A DNA stretch of 24,687 nt from Flavobacteriales bacterium UBA4474 (lineage in GTDB: Bacteria > Bacteroidota > Bacteroidia > Flavobacteriales_D > Sanyastnellaceae): assembly GCA_002389295.1 (NCBI GenBank), contig DGOE01000170.1:1-24687 (forward strand). The letters run 5' to 3'. Made by a program: the position numbers and the translations under genes. The notes beneath the pieces were generated by a model. That model had not been told where the DNA came from, did no database searches, and saw only the letters and a list, made by a program, of their open reading frames with translations. Below, in pieces: positions 17,801 through 24,687 of this stretch. The first letter of the stretch is position 1. Every line of letters begins with the position of its first letter.

Positions 17801-19417
17801 GACGAGGGCGAAATGGAAATGACCTCCAGCCGCGCCCCCATGGATGACTTTGTCATTGACACCGACGAGGCGTCTTCGAGTTCGAACTTTTACTCGACCC
17901 GCGATGACCAAGACAGCCTGAATTTCTTGGCGCCCACAGCGGTGTACGATGTGAGTGAGGCCCTGCTCCAATGCGAATCGGTGAAGTTCATCCGCACGGC
18001 AGACGCCTTTGTGGAGCCGGACAGTGGCAGGGTGGTGGTCCGCCGCAGGGCCCAGATGGACCCGCTGAGTCGGGCCGTGATTGTGGCCAATGTGGTGTCC
18101 CGGTATCACCGCTTGTTCGATGCAGAAGTCAACATCTTGGGCCGGTTCGAATACACGGCCTCAGCGAGCGTGTTCTACAAGGATGAAAACGGCTTGGAAC
18201 AGCTGATCAAAATGACTGAAGTGGCGGTGGATACGAGCGGCGAAACGGTCGGTTCCGGCACCATTGCTGTACAGGAGGGCTTTGGCCTCAGTCCCTTTTT
18301 CGGGTTCTCCGGGACGGTGAATTTGGCGGCAGCGCGCGAGCACTTGGCCTTTGATGGGGCGGTGACACTGGAGGCTGCCTGTCCCGAAACCGACAAGGAG
18401 CAACTGCTCTTTTCAGCGGTCATCGACCCCAAGGATGTGCGGATTCCCATTGACACCACCTTGAAGACGCCCATGATGGCCCACCTGGGGATTGGCGCAT
18501 ACATGCGCGATGTGGACGAGCCCGGAGGCGGGCCATACGGCGCGTTTGTGGACGAAATCAGGAGCCACAAGGAATTCCGGATCCTGGCGGCCACAGGAGA
18601 GTTGCGCTATGACAAACGCGCAGGCATCTATCAAGCGGGATCACCAGAGAAGATGCTGCAGCCCAAGCTGCCAGGGACACTGATTGAAATGGAAGCGGGC
18701 CAATGCGCCGTGTCGGGCACAGGGCCGGTGGCCTTACCGGTGGACTACGGCCTGTTGACTCAGCGATCGGCGGGCGCTGTCAAGGTGTTCCCAAATGGAA
18801 CGGGCATAGAGGCTGCCATCACGGCAGGCATGGACTTTCCGTTTGACGATGCCGTCTGGAAAACCCTGGCGGAGCGGCTGCAGATCTGGGCCACTGCCGT
18901 TCCACTCGACATTTCAGGGACCACCTTTGAGCCGGCCCTCAGGGAGTGGTTGGGCCTGGAGGGGGCCGATGAGGTGCTGGGCGAGATGACGTTGATGGGG
19001 GCTTTCAAAAAGACACCGGCGGCCATTCAGCACCGCTTTTTGTTTACCGGTTTGGACCTCACGTGGGATCCGGGCGAAGATGCCTTTGTGAGCAGCGAAG
19101 ACGGCATCGGCATAGTCTCCATGGACAAGGTGCCTGTGTTTCGCCGCATCCCCGGGCGGATCGAATGGAGCCTCGCCGGCACCAATGGCATTTTGCGCAT
19201 CTACTTGCACCTGGATGACGAGAACTGGTACTTCTTTGAATACCGCAATGGGGTCATGAACATCACCTCCAAGGACCAGCAGTTCATCGATGCCATCACC
19301 GACCTCAAAGACGACAAGCGGCGCATCAAAGAAGGCGACGACCGGTTCATTTATCAAATCCTGCCCTCACGCAGCCGCCGCAACGAATTCGTGGACCGTT
19401 TCCCTGAGTTTGATTGA
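14864..19417 (+). CDS. Giant exported protein of unknown function (1517 residues, beta-rich)
   Basis: I do not recognise a characterised family. The N-terminus (from Met1, or Met8 at 14885: MAGERSRRCGRCWMYCALLV, then WAMCCGGETLRGQ) looks like a signal peptide. Residues ~45-180 are helical; from ~190 to the end the pattern is mostly short beta strands with many Gly-Asp turns. Notable parts are FSGQGVEAVLRLGADSLYHP (~370-390) and YHKLFLDCSVLSWGL. Two related strand units occur at ~793-815 (GGGLQGGGRLDFRTAHAESD) and ~886-910 (ADGMTGDGTMRFSGAQLSST). The C-terminal ~125 residues (FLFTGLDLTWDPGEDAFVS, RIPGRIEWSLAG, NWYFFEYRNGVMNI) look like a compact domain with a basic end. There is no T9SS tail or outer-membrane barrel signature I can vouch for. 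Codon use matches the neighbours and the frame is uninterrupted, so it is a real gene. Periplasmic or envelope location is inferred. A surface-glycan gene lies divergently upstream. Confidence 0.85.
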   Translation: MEEYTIRMAGERSRRCGRCWMYCALLVWAMCCGGETLRGQSSASDVDLVAVENAVDALTKAVSTYDRDAERFLEKKLKPLLLDPLADSEIVGVFVERLAQIDAANLGAFPEQFGYARSVEAALRGDSLRLPFAAWDAAVERAMGARKLARDFAPLLSIGKDLLRDGVFYASKSVRWSFEGPMAISLPESGAPQFVFGPSGRLMALAKGDTLLVQRTAGAYDYGGERFEGRSGRVDWGRSGWNPSLNYADFGAYDIRLKTASFAVDSARFTTELFPDPLLGRLTDKARVRQRNDEGAATDQARYPRFDTYVNRLSMPDIVPGVDFEGGLTVRGAELQGKGSKEEPARLRFRRGDTTMVECRSALFILRANQFSGQGVEAVLRLGADSLYHPELNMRFNLQQGRLSLIRTDEGLGPRPFSDSYHKLFLDCSVLSWGLKDTRIRLEGPPGSVRSTAVLTSADFFAPDLFRDMQGIDPIHPLVRVLNHIKASGDSSFSSMSLGSSLRLSEPKTRAMMIRLAHQGYVEMDLQARTATATDKLFADLANAAGRRDFDVLFFRSENTGAGHGEISLLNGQLTLGGVARVDVSRDRGVVIEPGGGEVVIGEDRDFSFGGSVRAGNLQFEGSDFDFDYEGFSIELNAVESCKLRVNDAEEKDVRGRAKRKLVKNRLEYIQGVLRVDVPVNRSGRLSEFYPEYPVLITDEPSYVHWDDVAIENGAYAKDRFRFVVEPFTLDSLDALGRQELVFEGTLESGDLLPPLQEQLHVMDDLYLGFTTSTPAGGYQVYGGVGTFDQDLTLDGGGLQGGGRLDFRTAHAESDRFVLLPDSTKGLAQVFTNKEAAGPPPVPEVQGEGVNVLFEPRATRISARTEDVPLRIFEGESELEGGLVLGADGMTGDGTMRFSGAQLSSTLFRYNRQHILSDTAAFQLDQMVEGALAFKTDNVHCDIDFSERMGEFASNDGETMIELPANQYICYMDEFKWFMDEGEMEMTSSRAPMDDFVIDTDEASSSSNFYSTRDDQDSLNFLAPTAVYDVSEALLQCESVKFIRTADAFVEPDSGRVVVRRRAQMDPLSRAVIVANVVSRYHRLFDAEVNILGRFEYTASASVFYKDENGLEQLIKMTEVAVDTSGETVGSGTIAVQEGFGLSPFFGFSGTVNLAAAREHLAFDGAVTLEAACPETDKEQLLFSAVIDPKDVRIPIDTTLKTPMMAHLGIGAYMRDVDEPGGGPYGAFVDEIRSHKEFRILAATGELRYDKRAGIYQAGSPEKMLQPKLPGTLIEMEAGQCAVSGTGPVALPVDYGLLTQRSAGAVKVFPNGTGIEAAITAGMDFPFDDAVWKTLAERLQIWATAVPLDISGTTFEPALREWLGLEGADEVLGEMTLMGAFKKTPAAIQHRFLFTGLDLTWDPGEDAFVSSEDGIGIVSMDKVPVFRRIPGRIEWSLAGTNGILRIYLHLDDENWYFFEYRNGVMNITSKDQQFIDAITDLKDDKRRIKEGDDRFIYQILPSRSRRNEFVDRFPEFD

Positions 19418-19450
19418 CCTCCGTGAGGGTCATAATTTGTACTTTCACTT

Positions 19451-21508
19451 ATGGCCTTGCGCGAAACCAAAATGGACGGCCGTGTCCTCAGGGCTGTTCT
19501 TGCCTGTTGTGCCACCTGGTTCTTGGTGGGCAGTGCTTTGGCCCAGTGGGAGGCGGCAGACCCTGACCCGCAGCTGGAGGCCTACACCAACTTCCTCGGC
19601 CAGGGCATGAGTTTTGTCGACTTCAACCACGATGGCTGGGATGACTTGACATTGGCCAATGCGTCCGGTGCGCTGAGTTTCTATGCTGGCGGCCCTGATG
19701 GATTGGCGGCTGTTGATTTGGGGATTTCAGCGGGCACCGGGAGGCCCATTTCTCTGATGTGGCTGGACATCGACAATGACGGCGACCGGGATTTTCTGCA
19801 CAGCGCGGCGATGCCGTTTTCGCTGTTTTCAGGCGCAGGATTGGTGTCGAAGAGCCAGGTGTGGATCAATGAGGACGGTGTCTTTGTGGACCGGTCATCG
19901 GCATGGGGGTTTGGTGTGTTGGAGAACAGGTCTTGCACCGGGATGGCTTTCCAAGACTTGGATTTGGACCGCGACTTGGATGTCATGGTCGCGGTCTATG
20001 CCATGCCTTGCTCGGAGTTCTGGCTCACGGAAAACGTACTGCTCGAACACACGGGCGCGGCATTTTCTGACGTGTCTGCAGCCTCTGGCATTGCCGATGG
20101 CTTACAGTCCACATTTCAAGGGAGCTGGGTGCACCTCAATGGCGATTCGCTCCCGGATTTGTTTGTGATCAATGATGCCGGAGTAGAAGTTGATTGCGAC
20201 GTGGCCAATGCCGCTTACCTCAACAACGGCGATGGGACGTTTTCGGAGGCATCATTGGGGCTGGGGCTTGATGTGTCCATGGCTTCGATGTCGATTACCG
20301 TCGGAGACCCCGATGGAGATGGTGAGGAAGAAGTGTTTGTGACCAACCAAGAAGCCGATGAGTTCTATGGCTACAGCCAGGTGACGGGGGCATATTTCGA
20401 CCGCAACGGTGCGGGGGGTTATGCACAACAGGCGGCAGCAGTGGGCCTGGACATTGACCGCTGGTCATGGGGCTCCATGTGGGTCGATTTTGATGCCGAT
20501 GGGTGGGAGGACCTCATGGTGCCCACCTGTCCGATCGTCGTGCCCGGGTTTTCCAACGGAGTGACGGAATACGACAACTATTTGCTGCGGCATCCCGGCG
20601 CGGGCATCGGCGCCGGAGCGGTGTTTACGGATGCCTTGGGAGATTGGGAAGGCGGCGATATGCCGCTGTACAACTTGGTGCGCGGCGACTTGAATGGCGA
20701 CCTCCGTCCGGATGTGGTCGGTCTCGGCTTGGGACAATACGCGGGCATTTGGATGAATGCATCCCTGACGGCACAGCCGAGCCACCATGGTTTGACGGTG
20801 GCCGTGTGTGGTTCGTTTTCCAATTCCGAGGCCATAGGAACCCGCCTGGTTTTGCACGCCGGTGGTCATGCCCAGCAGCGCACGTTGAGGGCTGGGGAGG
20901 ACCTGTATGTGCAGCACAGCGCCACCCAGTTTTTTGGGTTGGGTACAGCGGAGGTGGCCGATTCGCTGGAGTTGTTTTGGCCTGCGGGAGGGCGCTCGGT
21001 GTGGTATGGATTGGCGGCGGATACAGCGCACCACTTCGTGGAGGGACAGGAGGCCATCAATGTGGCCTTTGGAGCGCAGCTTCCCGGTGATTCGGTGGCA
21101 TTGGTATTGACGTCGCCGCCACATTGGACGGGGCTGACGGTAAATGGTGTTGCTTTGGATTCCACTGAATTTGTTGCGGCCATTGGGCAGCCCACGGAAG
21201 TCGTTTGGACGTGGATGAACGGTTTGTTTGCTGTGACGCGACACGTGGATTGGGCGCTGCTTGAAACTTCCGGTGCCGGGTGCACCATGGAGGTGGCCGA
21301 CAACTACGACCCTGAAGCGACCCAAGATGACGGGTCTTGCACCTTCAATGCACTCTGCGGAGCAGGCACGGTGTGGTCGCCTGCCTTGCAGCAGTGCGTG
21401 ATTGAAAGTGCCATTTGCGCTGAGGACCTCAACGGCAATGGTCTTGTGGACATCGAGGACATGCTCATGTTGCTCGGCGTGTTCGGTACGCCGTGTACCG
21501 ACCCCTGA
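19451..21508 (+). CDS. Secreted FG-GAP/VCBS-repeat protein with ASPIC/UnbV domain and dockerin-like C-terminus
   Basis: 685 residues from ATG 19451 (alternative ATG 19472); signal peptide VLRAVLACCATWFLVGSALA then Q. FG-GAP-type calcium-binding turns recur: FVDFNHDGWDDL (55-66), WLDIDNDGDRDF (104-115), FQDLDLDRDLDV, VGDPDGDGEEEVF, WVDFDADGWEDL and RGDLNGDLRPDV (~413-424). These suggest a beta-propeller. An ASPIC/UnbV-like segment follows at ~447-515 (EAIGTRLVLHAGGHAQQRTL, FFGLGTAEVADSLELFWPAG). Then comes a Cys-bounded NYDP module (611-630) and, at the very end, an EF-hand loop DLNGNGLVDIED followed by MLMLLGVFG, as in a single dockerin-type repeat. It is probably exported and may bind calcium, glycan or protein. 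It starts 33 bases after the giant gene, perhaps in the same transcript. Confidence 0.88.
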   Translation: MALRETKMDGRVLRAVLACCATWFLVGSALAQWEAADPDPQLEAYTNFLGQGMSFVDFNHDGWDDLTLANASGALSFYAGGPDGLAAVDLGISAGTGRPISLMWLDIDNDGDRDFLHSAAMPFSLFSGAGLVSKSQVWINEDGVFVDRSSAWGFGVLENRSCTGMAFQDLDLDRDLDVMVAVYAMPCSEFWLTENVLLEHTGAAFSDVSAASGIADGLQSTFQGSWVHLNGDSLPDLFVINDAGVEVDCDVANAAYLNNGDGTFSEASLGLGLDVSMASMSITVGDPDGDGEEEVFVTNQEADEFYGYSQVTGAYFDRNGAGGYAQQAAAVGLDIDRWSWGSMWVDFDADGWEDLMVPTCPIVVPGFSNGVTEYDNYLLRHPGAGIGAGAVFTDALGDWEGGDMPLYNLVRGDLNGDLRPDVVGLGLGQYAGIWMNASLTAQPSHHGLTVAVCGSFSNSEAIGTRLVLHAGGHAQQRTLRAGEDLYVQHSATQFFGLGTAEVADSLELFWPAGGRSVWYGLAADTAHHFVEGQEAINVAFGAQLPGDSVALVLTSPPHWTGLTVNGVALDSTEFVAAIGQPTEVVWTWMNGLFAVTRHVDWALLETSGAGCTMEVADNYDPEATQDDGSCTFNALCGAGTVWSPALQQCVIESAICAEDLNGNGLVDIEDMLMLLGVFGTPCTDP

Positions 21509-21524
21509 GCGAGGACTGCGGTGG

Positions 21525-21561
21525 GATTCAAACGCGTTATAAATCAATGCCGGGTTGAATC
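21525..21561. repeat. Small interrupted inverted repeat upstream of the Fib_succ gene
   Basis: GATTCAA (21525-21531) and TTGAATC (21555-21561) are perfect inverted copies separated by 23 bases, and the 8-base palindrome AACGCGTT occupies 21531-21538. The right arm lies in CGGGTTGAAT (21551-21560), which recurs exactly at 22541-22550 before the fadH-like gene. This could be a regulatory site; short arms mean chance cannot be excluded. Confidence 0.25.
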
Positions 21562-21615
21562 GGTCCTTTGTCTAATTATCAAGACGTTACACCGAAAATT
21601 GACCACCTTGTGGGG

Positions 21616-22536
21616 ATGCGCCGATTCTTGCTGTGTGTGCTGTGTCTTCCTGGGTTTCTCCTCGCACAGGAGAATGTGAACTACGATCCCGACCATGATT
21701 TGAATGGATGCTACACCATGATGGACATTTTGTCCTTCTTGGTGCTGATGTTGCCCGATGTTCCAGCTTCGGATTCACCCAACCCGAATTACGATCCCGA
21801 CTTTGATGGTGATGGAAACATTACCATCACGGACCTCACAGGTTTGTTGACTTGGTTTGGCACTTGCGAAGCTTTGGATTTGTGTGTTTCTCCAACGTTT
21901 GATGGGCACAGCTATTCCGTCATCCAGATGGGCTTGGATTGCTGGTTTACCGAAAACCTCAGGACGACGGAATATGCCGATGGAACGCCGATTCCGCATG
22001 TGGCAGACGCGCAAACTTGGACTGAACAGCTCAACGGTGCGCGGACACTCTATGACGATGACGAAGCCAATGTGGCCTTGTATGGCCGCCTGTACAATTG
22101 GTTTGCTGTGGACGATGCACGGGGGCTGTGCCCTGCAGGTTGGCATGTGTCTACCGATGACGATTGGGTTACCCTGGAGCTGACGGTGGGCATGCACCCG
22201 GATGACGCCTATGAGGTCGGGTCTTTCCGCGGGGTGGCAGCGGAAGTGGGCGTAGCGTTGAAGGCCACATCGGGTTGGCCTGCCGGGGGCAATGGAACCG
22301 ATGAAATGGGCTTTGCTGGAGCCCCCGGAGGGGTCCGCAACGGTGAGCCTTTTGATTTTGGTGGAGGCAATTACGCCGGAGAAGGAGAACTCGGTTTTTG
22401 GTGGAGTTCCACCGCTACGGCGCCGCTGGGCAGTGCCCTCAATCGGGTGTTGAGCGCCACCAACCCTGGCGTCAACCGCAGTGCCATCCAGAATCAATTT
22501 GGCATGTCGGTGCGCTGCGTGCTGGACCACGAATAA
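21616..22536 (+). CDS. Secreted Fibrobacter succinogenes major paralogous (Fib_succ) domain protein with two N-terminal dockerin-like loops
   Basis: 306 residues from ATG 21616 (MRRFLLCVLCLPGFLLAQ, a good signal peptide); the TTG at 21568 upstream is unlikely. Two EF-hand-type loops follow directly: D26-x-D28-x-N30-G with Asp37 (DHDLNGCYTMMD) and D62-x-D64-x-D66-G with Asp73 (DFDGDGNITITD), each preceded by NYDP and followed by a Leu-rich helix. This is the layout of a two-repeat dockerin, here at the N-terminus. From about residue 96 the protein has the Fib_succ domain: WFTENLRTTEYADGT, YGRLYNWFAVDDARGLCPAG, WHVSTDDDWVTLE, FWWSSTATA and a final SVRCVLD. That domain is widespread in secreted Bacteroidota and Fibrobacter proteins, with no settled function. 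No T9SS tail is visible. Confidence 0.87.
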   Translation: MRRFLLCVLCLPGFLLAQENVNYDPDHDLNGCYTMMDILSFLVLMLPDVPASDSPNPNYDPDFDGDGNITITDLTGLLTWFGTCEALDLCVSPTFDGHSYSVIQMGLDCWFTENLRTTEYADGTPIPHVADAQTWTEQLNGARTLYDDDEANVALYGRLYNWFAVDDARGLCPAGWHVSTDDDWVTLELTVGMHPDDAYEVGSFRGVAAEVGVALKATSGWPAGGNGTDEMGFAGAPGGVRNGEPFDFGGGNYAGEGELGFWWSSTATAPLGSALNRVLSATNPGVNRSAIQNQFGMSVRCVLDHE

Positions 22537-22582
22537 GGTTCGGGTTGAATACTCCCGTGCCTGAGACGGGGCATTGCCGGGT

Positions 22583-24655
22583 ATGTCCGAACTTGGGGCC
22601 ATGACCGGTTCTGCACCCCGACACGCCAAGTATCCCCATTTGTTGCAGCCGCTCGATGTGGCGGGCATGCGTATGCCCAACCGCTCCATTATGGGTTCCA
22701 TGCACATGGGGCTCGAGGAAGAACCGGGCGGCTTCACCAAGCTGGCCCAATTCTATGCCGAGCGGGCCGAAGGTGGGGCAGGCCTCATCGTCACCGGCGG
22801 CATCAGTCCCAACCGCGCAGGCAAGCTCGCTCCCCACGGGGCGGCGCTCATGCGCTCGTCGCAAGCGGCCAAGCACCGCGAGGTCACCGACGCAGTCCAC
22901 GCCTCCGACGGCCGCATTGCCCTGCAAATCCTGCACGGCGGCCGCTACAGCTACCATCCGTTCTGCGTCGCGCCCTCTAAGGGTAAGGCGCCCATCAGCA
23001 AGTTCAGTCCGTGGGCGCTCAGTGGAAGGGGCGTGGAACGGACCATTCGCGCCTACGTCCGCTGCGCCGTGCTGGCCCGTGAAGCCGGTTACGATGGCGT
23101 CGAAATCATGGGCTCCGAAGGCTACCTCATCAACCAGTTTCTGGTGCGGCGCACCAACCACCGGACCGACCAATGGGGCGGCGATTTCGCCAACCGCGTG
23201 CGGTTCCCGGAAGAGATCGTCTCGCGCATCCGCCAGGCCTGCGGCCCCGACTTTGCCATCATGTACCGCCTGAGCATGCTCGACCTCGTGGAGGAGGGCA
23301 ACGGCTGGGGCGAGGTGGTGGAACAGGCGCAAATCATCGAGGCCGCTGGTGCCGACATCATCAACACGGGCATCGGTTGGCACGAGGCGCGCATCCCCAC
23401 GATCGCCGCCATGGTGCCCCGCGCGGGATTCGCTTGGGTGACCAAGAAGCTCATGGGCCAGGTCGGCGTCCCGCTGGTGACCACCAACCGCATCAACATG
23501 CCAGAGGTGGCCGAGCAGGTGCTGGCCGACGGCTGTGCCGACCTCGTTTCCATGGCGCGCCCCTGGCTCGCCGACGGCGACATCATCGCCAAGGCCATCG
23601 ATGGTCGGGAAGGCGAGATCAACACCTGCATCGCGTGCAACCAAGCGTGCCTGGACCGCACCTTCAAGGGCAAGGTGGCGGGCTGCGTGGTCAACCCGCG
23701 CGCCGGCCGCGAAACCGAATTCACCAAGGCCGCCCCACAAGGCCTCGAAGGCCGCTATGCCGTCGTGGGTGGCGGCCCGGCGGGCATGTCCACCGCCCTC
23801 GAACTCGCCAAGCGCGGCGCCACCGTCGACCTCTACGAGACCCAAGAAAAACTCGGCGGCCAATTCCTGCTTGCCCACCAAATCCCGGGCAAAGAAGAGT
23901 TCGCCGAGACCCTGCGCTACTACCAGCACGAGCTCGACCGCCACGGTGTCCGCATTCACCTCGGCACCCGCTTTGAGCCCACCGATGTGGGCGCGGCCCA
24001 AGACAAGGGCGACCCGTTTAAAGCCGTGGCATGGTGCGCCGGCATTCGGCCCCGCGTGCCCAGCATCCCCGGCAACGACCTGCCGATTGCGGTGCCTTAC
24101 GACAAGGTCCTGACGGGCGAAGTGGAGGTGGGCCAGCGCGTAGCCCTTATCGGCGCCGGCGGCATTGGATTCGACGTGGCCGACTTCCTTTCGCATCCCC
24201 ACGGCGAAGAAACCGTCGACGGCTTCCGCAAGAGTTGGGGCATCGACGGCACCCTTGAGCACGATGGCGGCCTCATTGAACCACAGCGCCCCAGCAACGG
24301 CCGCACGCTCTATCTCCTGCAGCGCAAGGAAGGCAAGCCCGGCAAGGGCCTCGGCAAGACCACGGGCTGGATCCACCGCCTTACGCTCCGCTTCCGTGGC
24401 GTCCAGGCCATCCCCGGCGTCACCTACAAAGCGATCGAGCCCGGCGGCTTGCGCATCGAAGTCGGTGGCGAGGAGCAGTTCCTCGAGCTCGACAACGTGG
24501 TGTTCTGCTCGGGCCAACTCTCCAACAACGAGCCGGTAGAAGCCCTCGAGGCCACCGGCATCCCCGTCACGGTGATTGGCGGCGCCAAGGAAGCCTACGG
24601 CATCGACGCCGAACGCGCCATCCGCGAGGGCTTCGAGTGGTCCCGCTCCCTCTGA
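22583..24655 (+). CDS. fadH: NADPH-dependent 2,4-dienoyl-CoA reductase-like flavoenzyme (FadH / old yellow enzyme type)
   Basis: About 690 residues from ATG 22583; a TTG at 22574 and ATG at 22601 are alternatives. Domain order is that of FadH: an FMN-binding TIM barrel (~20-345) with LQILHGGRYSYHP, MGSEGYLINQFL (Tyr181, matching the E. coli proton-donor Tyr) and GIGWHEARIP (His267). A 4Fe-4S site follows, C349-x2-C352-x3-C356-x11-C368 (CIACNQACLD ... GKVAGC), exactly the FadH spacing. Then come an FAD Rossmann motif VVGGGPAGMSTA (394-405) and an NADP-type VALIGAGGIGFDVADFL. FadH reduces 2,4-dienoyl-CoA during breakdown of unsaturated fatty acids, but this broad family includes other enoate reductases. 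Codon use is markedly more C-ending than its neighbours. No other beta-oxidation gene is adjacent. Confidence 0.93.
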   Translation: MSELGAMTGSAPRHAKYPHLLQPLDVAGMRMPNRSIMGSMHMGLEEEPGGFTKLAQFYAERAEGGAGLIVTGGISPNRAGKLAPHGAALMRSSQAAKHREVTDAVHASDGRIALQILHGGRYSYHPFCVAPSKGKAPISKFSPWALSGRGVERTIRAYVRCAVLAREAGYDGVEIMGSEGYLINQFLVRRTNHRTDQWGGDFANRVRFPEEIVSRIRQACGPDFAIMYRLSMLDLVEEGNGWGEVVEQAQIIEAAGADIINTGIGWHEARIPTIAAMVPRAGFAWVTKKLMGQVGVPLVTTNRINMPEVAEQVLADGCADLVSMARPWLADGDIIAKAIDGREGEINTCIACNQACLDRTFKGKVAGCVVNPRAGRETEFTKAAPQGLEGRYAVVGGGPAGMSTALELAKRGATVDLYETQEKLGGQFLLAHQIPGKEEFAETLRYYQHELDRHGVRIHLGTRFEPTDVGAAQDKGDPFKAVAWCAGIRPRVPSIPGNDLPIAVPYDKVLTGEVEVGQRVALIGAGGIGFDVADFLSHPHGEETVDGFRKSWGIDGTLEHDGGLIEPQRPSNGRTLYLLQRKEGKPGKGLGKTTGWIHRLTLRFRGVQAIPGVTYKAIEPGGLRIEVGGEEQFLELDNVVFCSGQLSNNEPVEALEATGIPVTVIGGAKEAYGIDAERAIREGFEWSRSL

Positions 24656-24667
24656 TTTGCTGTCTGC

Positions 24668-24687
24668 CACACACACACACACACACA
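24668..24687. repeat. (CA)n dinucleotide microsatellite at the window edge
   Basis: At least ten uninterrupted CA units run to the last base, beginning 12 bases after the fadH-like stop codon. The full length is unknown because the window ends inside the repeat. Such long dinucleotide tracts are uncommon in bacterial chromosomes. Confidence 0.9.

Noticed and set aside
16205..18109. 634-residue minus-strand frame inside the giant gene
   Set aside because: It lies wholly within the 1517-residue frame, has no plausible N-terminus or domain, and is of the same composition-driven type as the other antisense frames.
19432..19446. Promoter for the FG-GAP gene (TAATTTG and TACTTTC strings)
   Set aside because: Both strings miss the TAnnTTTG consensus by spacing or base and no -33 element is visible; the gene could equally be read from the giant gene's transcript.
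20465..21547. 360-residue minus-strand frame opposite the FG-GAP gene
   Set aside because: The sense strand carries repeated calcium-loop motifs, an UnbV segment and a dockerin-like end; the antisense product shows no recognisable features.
22554..22570. Hairpin before the fadH-like gene as a terminator
   Set aside because: The 5-bp stem (CCCGT/ACGGG) with a 7-base loop is not followed by a T-run, and is easily found by chance at this GC content.
22472..24682. 736-residue open frame on the minus strand across the fadH-like gene
   Set aside because: It is fully antisense to a gene with clear catalytic motifs. Strong C preference at third positions of the sense strand removes stops from this antisense frame, and its translation is repetitive Gly/Ala/His/Asp text with no domain.

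Overview
The window looks like chromosomal DNA from a GC-rich member of the Bacteroidota, most likely Flavobacteriales. The indicators are a gliding-motility-type (CHU_C) C-terminal domain, a Type IX secretion (T9SS) sorting tail, a Fibrobacter-type major paralogous domain, Bacteroidota-style -7 boxes (TAnnTTTG) and the general gene set. No rRNA, tRNA, CRISPR array, integrase or insertion sequence is visible. Coding density is very high: the longest stretch without a gene is about 140 bases, so no gap over 300 bases needs explaining.

Layout. (1) At 1-431 the 3' end of a large secreted PKD/CHU_C protein runs in from the left and ends at a strong bidirectional terminator (472-501). (2) At 535-8319 seven minus-strand genes lie head to tail with gaps of 21 bases or less, or small overlaps. 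In transcription order they are a membrane-anchored TPR protein, ribH, a GT-C mannosyltransferase-like protein, a DUF2461 protein, an M1 peptidase, BioY, and a lipoprotein M1 peptidase. A candidate promoter lies at 8416-8443. (3) At 8460-10747, on the plus strand, recF and a DUF721/DciA-like gene are coupled by an ATGA overlap, followed by a methyltransferase with a -7 box almost on its start codon. (4) At 10810-14804 four tightly packed minus-strand genes encode a nucleotide-sugar 4,6-dehydratase, a small conserved protein, an IMPACT/YigZ protein and a secreted T9SS esterase. (5) At 14864-24655, on the plus strand, lie a 1517-residue exported protein of unknown function, an FG-GAP/UnbV protein with a dockerin-like tail, a protein with two N-terminal dockerin-like loops and a Fib_succ domain, and a FadH-like 2,4-dienoyl-CoA reductase. 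The window ends in a (CA)n run.

How the genes fit together. The minus-strand block mixes vitamin functions (lumazine synthase, biotin uptake) with exported peptidases, which suggests co-transcription more than one pathway. recF and DUF721 are replication and repair functions. The plus-strand block at 14864-22536 is surface or secretion oriented.

I see no clearly new multi-gene system. The best candidate for something undescribed is the 1517-residue exported protein at 14864-19417, followed by the paired dockerin-like, NYDP-containing proteins beside it. The fadH-like gene stands out for its C-ending codon use. The long antisense reading frames opposite several genes are best explained as composition artefacts.
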